Origin: Chlorokybus atmophyticus
Lineage: Eukaryota > Streptophyta > Chlorokybophyceae > Chlorokybales > Chlorokybaceae
Assembly (NCBI GenBank): GCA_009103225.1
Contig: RHPI01002048.1
Coordinates: 100,777-164,776 of the forward strand
Length of the DNA: 64,000 nt
Direction of reading: 5' to 3'
Positions 58,650 to 64,000 of the stretch are shown here, in pieces. The position numbers and the translations under genes are program-made. Each line of letters opens with the position of its first letter. Positions within the stretch are counted from its first letter, which is position 1. The notes beneath the pieces were generated by a model. That model was not told where the DNA came from. It made no database searches and saw only the letters and a program-made list of their open reading frames with translations.

Positions 58650-60800
58650 TTCAACCTGGTGGCATGGCAAGTGGCCGAATGGTTGTGGGTTCCTGACACG
58701 CTGGCTTGTGCAGAGCGCATGAGTTGATTTTGGCAGGGATGGGGGGCTTAGAGCGCGGTATGCTATACTCTATGGTACAAACGCCTAACAGCATAAGGCT
58801 GGTAATGGGGATAAGCTAGCAGCTGTATATGCACCATCACCTTCGTTCTATTGCACGATATGGAGCCGGGCAGAGGGTTTATCAATCTAATATGATCTCA
58901 TTATGTAGTTGTGTAAAAGTTGGTACGGGACTTAATTACTGGTGAACTGTAGCAGACTTGTATGTAAGCAGGTTGCAGCTATAAATGTTGCAGGTTGGTG
59001 TATAGCAAGTGAGATATTCATGACCAGATCAGTTCATGAATTATAGTTGTGTCAGTGTCACAATTCAGGTTGATGCTGGTTGGGATGAAGTGTTATCAGC
59101 GTAGCGCTGCTATTTTGCACAATGAACACTGTGTGATATCATGATGTCATGGGTGCAGTATGCATGCGCATACAGTCCGCATTGTTTGTACACTGTCTGT
59201 AGTGCAGGTAATTGACATTTTTATGCATTGCATATAAGCCACTTGTGGACAAAGATTGTATGCCACATATAGCGCATGCATGGTACATCAGTCAGTCACC
59301 ACGATGCATAGGGTGTCGTTACAAGCGGCACACGCCACAGATGCTCCACCGCAACTTATATCAGCTACCACCGGGCTACTCTACCTACGCTACCACACTA
59401 CCTATTCACCGTCACCGTAAGTCATACAAGCATGCAAGTGCTCAAAGTCATGACCTGTACAGCATGAAGCAGCAGCATCAATGACGGTCATTGTGGACAA
59501 TAACTCCAGCATGCAGTCAGCAGCATGTGCAAGCCTTCCGCCCCTCTCCCTCCTCCTCCTCCCACCCCTCCTCCTCTCCGTTCTCTCCTTCTCTTCCCAC
59601 AACGGCTGCTGCATGGAGACGTTGTAACCCTCATTGCATCGTAGGTCAGGGCCCCTCTGCCCCGCCCCTCTGCTCTGTCCCTCCGCTTCCTGCCTCGGTG
59701 CGCAGTGTGGTGTAGGATAGGTGGTGAAGGCCCTGGGTATATGAATTGTGTTGGTGTGGATGGTGTGTGCTTGTGTGCTGACTACTTGCAGATGAGCATG
59801 TCTGTGCGGTGACTACGATGCATACCCTAAGCATGTATCCATGTCTTAGGGGGAGGTCTAGGGTAGTGTAGCATGTTAGGTAGCAACAAGCAGTAGATAC
59901 TAGCCCGGTGGTGGCATATGATCATGCTTGCGTGCTGTTTAAGCATACGCTAATGTGCTTCTGCAAAATGCATGTACAAAACTGCCTCGAGCATATCCTG
60001 TACAGGGGCATCTCATGTGAGAGGGTTTTGCAAGTCGCAGCTTGCATTGTGCAAGGAAATTCAACTTTGACTTGGTGGGTTGCGTTGCATGGCAAGATCA
60101 CGGAGTTGATGTTCGTGCCAACTTTTGCACAGTTACACATCAGTATTCAGAAGCATGCGTTGCTGCAATAGCTGGTCGTTATTTTGCCCCTCCCCCCACC
60201 TCGCTCAACAACTCCCTATTCCACACTCGTATGTGACTTGTGTTTGCACTCTACAGGTATCCTTTCCCCGTCCTGCTGCTGCCCTGCTCGTCTTGCACAC
60301 TGCATAGGAAATAGCCCCCGAATAGTGTAGTTAGGTTGCTTGCAGTTGTGTTTGGTAATATACTGTGCCTGCCTACCTATGCATATGCCTATTCTTATTC
60401 TTATTCTTTGTGGCCCCTTTCATTACACTACCGTATGCGACTGCCCGCCCTGCTGTTTGCTGCCCTCCCCCGCTTGCAAGTGCTGCCTGTGTAACTGAGC
60501 GGCACTTACCGCCCAGGCGTTGCGACAACCATCACTCACTGTCACACTGCGCTACCACCTCCTAACTGCTACTGCTGTTGTTACACTACACCCGCCACTC
60601 CTACCACTGCTAAGGTGCGCGAAGGCACACCTTTGTATTGGTCAGTACAACCTTTGTCCACAATCGGCATCCTGTGCATAGGCCCCATGCTCAGCACATG
60701 AATAGATTTGCAAAACATACTGCCTGCAAGTAGCTGCCTGCAGTATCTGCAACATTGCCCCGCGCGCCCTTGGGGTTGGGGAAGAGGAGTGACAATCCAG
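58650..60800. other. no firm gene; may hold 3' exons or UTR of the CCCH gene
   Basis: About 2.1 kb. A stretch at 59336-59480 (LYQLPPGYSTYATTLPIH) preceded by CACAG could be a further CCCH-gene exon. A pyrimidine-rich run lies at 59540-59600. No other gene was recognised. Confidence 0.35.
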
Positions 60801-60805
60801 GACTA

Positions 60806-62288
60806 TCAGCACAGCACATTTGGGCAGTACACCAACTGAAATTCTTGAAACTCCCCAATCACCATATACCATTGCTGCCTGCAATCGCGTTGCCGGCCAC
60901 TTTACACATACACGCACAGTTAAAAAACCCAGCAAGTGATGCATTGCACACTTACTTCAGAACCCTCAGGCCCACTTTGAGCAGCCATCGCATAAGTTCG
61001 GGATGCTGTTTGGCAGGGAGTAGAACCCGCAACTCGGACGAGGCTCGCGCACGTGCACTGCTGGCCACCAGAAACCTGTCAACAAAAATTTTATGTGTTT
61101 AACACGTTACGAGATCATTTTACACAGGCACACAAAGAAAACAAGACCATTTCCAGCCTTACTTGAACGCCTCATCAGACTCTGCAACCAAGTGGCCCAT
61201 AACACCCAACCCTGTGGTGTAAGCCCTGTGCAGAGAGCAATTAGGTAGGTTTGGTATAAAAGCCATCACATTCAGGTAGGCAAGGTGATGGTGACACCGA
61301 AAAACACGCCATACTCACACGATCTGTGAACTCCCATCCTTTGTGACCACCATTGCCCCCATGTCCATACCCAGCTCCCACTCCATGCCCCCTTGACCGC
61401 GCGAGAACCCCGTAGCACGCATGTGTAAGTTGTCGCACGCTGGGATGTCGGACGGGTCCAGCGGGCGAGCACTGTAACTGTCATTGTCCGCATCCGATGT
61501 ATCTTTCAACTGCACGCGTGCACGCCATCGTAAAGAAAAGGTTGCTAGGTACAGCCAACAACAGGTGTTCAAGTTGCAGACGTACTTGCCCTATGCAGGC
61601 TGTAATACACTCGCGAGGATTTAAGCCCAACTTGCAATAGAGGGAGAAGCTCTTGGTGTTATGGCAGGTCTGTATAGGAGCAAACAAGACCTTTGTGTGC
61701 AAAACAGATTGCTTCTTTGGCGGCGCAAAGGTGGTCCTCACGCACATACATGTGCGCAAACAAACATACGCACAGGCACAGGCACAGGCACGCAAATGCT
61801 GGTTGCACAGACCTGCAGTAGGCGAATCGACTGCGCACCGTTAGCCTTGGCCGCATCAATAACAGCACTCGTAACAGCCCGGGCAACACCTCCGTTTGCT
61901 GCTTGTGGACTCGCAAATACAGGGCCGATCGGATGTGCCCATATGCCTGTGTGCTCATCAGACAACACACTCAGTCGAAGTTCCAGTCCGAGCAAGCAAA
62001 CACCACACCACCCTTTGCTTCATACTCACCAAGGTTGATCATGGCACCACCGATGACCTGTTCCTTTTCATCAACAGCGACAAAGCTTCTGAAAGTGCGC
62101 TGCTTGAAAGGCCACTCGGCCACGTGAATGGCCACTTCCAGCTTTTCAAACTCAGGAGGGAGTCCCACGGACTCATTGAATGCGCCAAACGCATCCTGCA
62201 AGCCCTTGCCAAAGCCGGCTGCGTCCGCGGGAGTCGCTGCCCGCACCGTGAAGGAGGCTACGCTGGAGGGCGGTGCTGCCGCAGCCAT
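60806..62288 (-). CDS. GNAT acetyltransferase with two GNAT-like halves
   Basis: Seven exons join in phase on the minus strand: 62288-62030, 61946-61813, 61669-61586, 61509-61319, 61225-61163, 61075-60956 and 60878-60806 (TGA), 307 residues. The start is MAAAAPPSSVASFTV; an upstream in-frame ATG at 62348 is less likely. The N-terminal half is a GNAT fold: FTVRAATPADAAGFGKGLQD, VIGGAMINLGIWAHPIGPVF, then the acetyl-CoA loop region ANGGVARAVTSAVIDAAKAN, and a SFSLYCKLGLNPRECITACI strand. The loop reads NGGVAR rather than RGxGIG, so cofactor binding may be altered. The second half (PLDPSDIPACDNLHMRATGF, YTTGLGVMGHLVAESDEAFK, LLPAKQHPELMRWLLKVGLR, GEFQEFQLVYCPNVLC) resembles the C-terminal domain of bacterial two-domain GNAT proteins. 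The substrate is unknown. Confidence 0.8.
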
Positions 62289-62349
62289 GTTGTGTGCGGG
62301 AGTGGATGCTGATATCGCCTCTCCAATGCGCTGCGGTTTTGTACACAAT

Positions 62350-63500
62350 TTAGCACTGCCTGTTAATGTTGAAAGCTCGTGTGCTGCCGGACATGTGCAT
62401 ACTCAGTACATGCACAGTGTTGAGCAAGCAGGCGGGTCCATGATACTGGCAGTTGTCAGAATCCACATACAGTTGCAAGGTGGCATCCGTCTGGCAATCT
62501 GTTACATACTAGCAGTACCCTGCGGAGCTGACCTTGCTGGGACAGTGTTCGGTTGCTTCTTAGGGGGCGGCGGACGTCTGCATGTAAAGCATGGACCAAG
62601 AAGTGGACACTACTTCTGCTGCATGTCAGTCCACCCGGCAGAGCTGGCGTCGTACACCTGCTGTCTGACTTGCTCTGCAAGAGCAAGACTATGTTAGGCT
62701 ATGCTAGGCTCTGTGTTATAATCTGCTGCGTAGTTACAAGCATACCTATGCAGCTATTGCCAGTGCTGAGGCCATATTGTATCGTATATGCGTTTGAGCG
62801 GCCAGTTGGCAACTGGCAGCAAGACGTTTGCGTACTTTCAAGTAGTTACATAAGCACTGTTCATGTTGCTGCCTAGACCGTGTCAGAGACAACACTGGAC
62901 GCAGTGCAAGCAGGCATTTTCAACGACATGCTGTCGAAGCAGCTTTTGGGGACGGCTCACCACACTGTCATGCCGTTTACAGGCAGTCCTACTCGTCAAA
63001 CACGTCAGATTGCATGCTCTGCAACCATCTCACCTTATGCGTGCACTGGCCGGGCGACGCTGTCAACCACGCCAGCAACACCCTCAACGTCAGTCACTCG
63101 CTCGCAGTGATCCGGACGGACACGAGTAGCCTGGATGCCGCCCTCGCCGCCCCCCGCCGCCGCGTCCAGCAAACGGCGCGCAGAAATGACCAACCGAGCT
63201 GTAGCAGGCGGCATGCTAGTGCAATTTGCTACGCGCTGTTGCTCACGTCTAGTCAGCAGTAAGTACCGCATAATGTCGTCATTGATTCGTCGGCCGGTGA
63301 CACTTGGTGGATGGCGCTACATGGGCTGAATGGTGAGGCATGTTTGTACACAAGATGCAACGGGGATGTCATGTGTGTACAAAAGTTGGTAAGCCGCATG
63401 CAAGGTGTCAAATACAATAGCAACACAACATGCAGCAGTGAACACATACCATGCTTACACTCTACACCAGCAGTTCACCACCTGCCTACCTACTCTACCT
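62350..63500. other. no gene recognised
   Basis: About 1.1 kb upstream of the GNAT gene that should hold its promoter. Short frames near 62880-63260 read plausible peptides (SETTLDAVQAGIFNDML), but no domain or exon chain was found. Confidence 0.35.
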
Positions 63501-63511
63501 AGCACGCTGTG

Positions 63512-63512
<1 letters not shown>

Positions 63513-63600
<88 letters not shown>

Positions 63601-63601
63601 N

Positions 63602-63646
<45 letters not shown>
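63513..63646. repeat. (GA)n microsatellite with an n
   Basis: About 66 GA units interrupted by a single n at 63601, a second assembly-gap mark. Arg-Glu repeat frames across it are artefacts. Confidence 0.9.
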
Positions 63647-63648
<2 letters not shown>

Positions 63649-63649
63649 A

Positions 63650-64000
63650 TAATGCTCTGTGGATTGTTAGTGCTTGTGGGGCTGCATGCAGCCGCATGCT
63701 AGTCATTTTGTGCAGGTTTGCTACCTACGCTGCTTCTACATTGTCCCTACATCTGCCACCAGCACTGCAATTACTCCACATGTCCTGCACTTCACCAAAA
63801 TCCGCTGTTGCATCTGAGATTGAGTGTGCAGTACAAGCGGGTTCAACTGTAAGCGCTAGCCGCAGCTGAACAACAGGCCACACAGCAACCTTACAGTGCA
63901 CACCACAGCAGCAGGTTGTCATGTTTTCAGTCATCCGGTATTGTTATTATCAGTCAGACATGTCATCGTCACTGCTACACCTTGTGCTATAGGCTTTGAC
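63650..64000. other. no gene recognised
   Basis: 350 bases of mixed composition at the window end. A partial gene could continue beyond the edge, but no exon can be supported. Confidence 0.35.

Noticed and set aside
63405-63869. Open frame with a long Arg-Glu repeat
   Set aside because: It is a translation of the (GA)n microsatellite and crosses an n.

Overview
The window looks like a piece of a green-algal (Viridiplantae) nuclear genome. The genes are short-intron, GT-AG spliced and of plant type: a FAE1-type 3-ketoacyl-CoA synthase, a five-finger plant-type CCCH protein, ATG4, a UBE2H-like E2 and an M28 carboxypeptidase. They lie between algal retroelements and long CA/TG- and TGCATG-rich noncoding DNA. 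The class of alga cannot be fixed from the sequence. Two single n characters (28291, 63601) and a 27-nt poly-G start show that this is an assembled draft.

Layout. 1-12670: a ubiquitin-conjugating enzyme (2776-3679, -), then about 9 kb without a recognisable gene. That stretch holds an AT-rich island, a 53-bp tandem array, a broken unknown reading frame and a repeat packed with GGACCA...TGGTCC palindromes. 12671-16472 (-): a membrane-anchored M28 peptidase of the glutamate carboxypeptidase II type. 17537-19616 (+): a decayed Penelope-like reverse transcriptase flanked by a 22-nt direct repeat. 21044-22865 (-): ATG4. 24369-26434 (+): a membrane-anchored kelch protein. 27120-29903 (+): an FKBP-like protein, one intron of which contains an n and an apparently identical 1,146-bp copy of part of the downstream KCS gene. 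31784-34165 (+): a complete KCS gene of five exons.

34683-52335 is a retroelement graveyard. It holds a broken LINE-like RT (-), a decayed Ty3/Gypsy element, and two chromodomain Gypsy fragments inserted head-out inside it as a large inverted repeat. The host Gypsy element is the most interesting item. Between its protease and its reverse transcriptase it carries a complete C5-cytosine DNA methyltransferase domain (45471-46460), and its integrase ends in a PHD finger (49528-49662). One element therefore encoded a DNA-methylation writer and a probable chromatin reader. This copy is dead: a lost protease Asp, a lost integrase Glu, six in-frame stops and four frame changes. Its 3' LTR is split by a 1.5-kb insertion, and a solo LTR of the same family lies at 52093-52335.

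52336-64000: a possible gene fragment (53850-54296, -), an inverted second copy of the GGACCA repeat, a five-CCCH zinc-finger gene (56390-58649, +), a two-domain GNAT acetyltransferase (60806-62288, -) and a GA microsatellite. The host genes share no pathway and look like ordinary unlinked neighbours. The biology that hangs together is in the retroelements.
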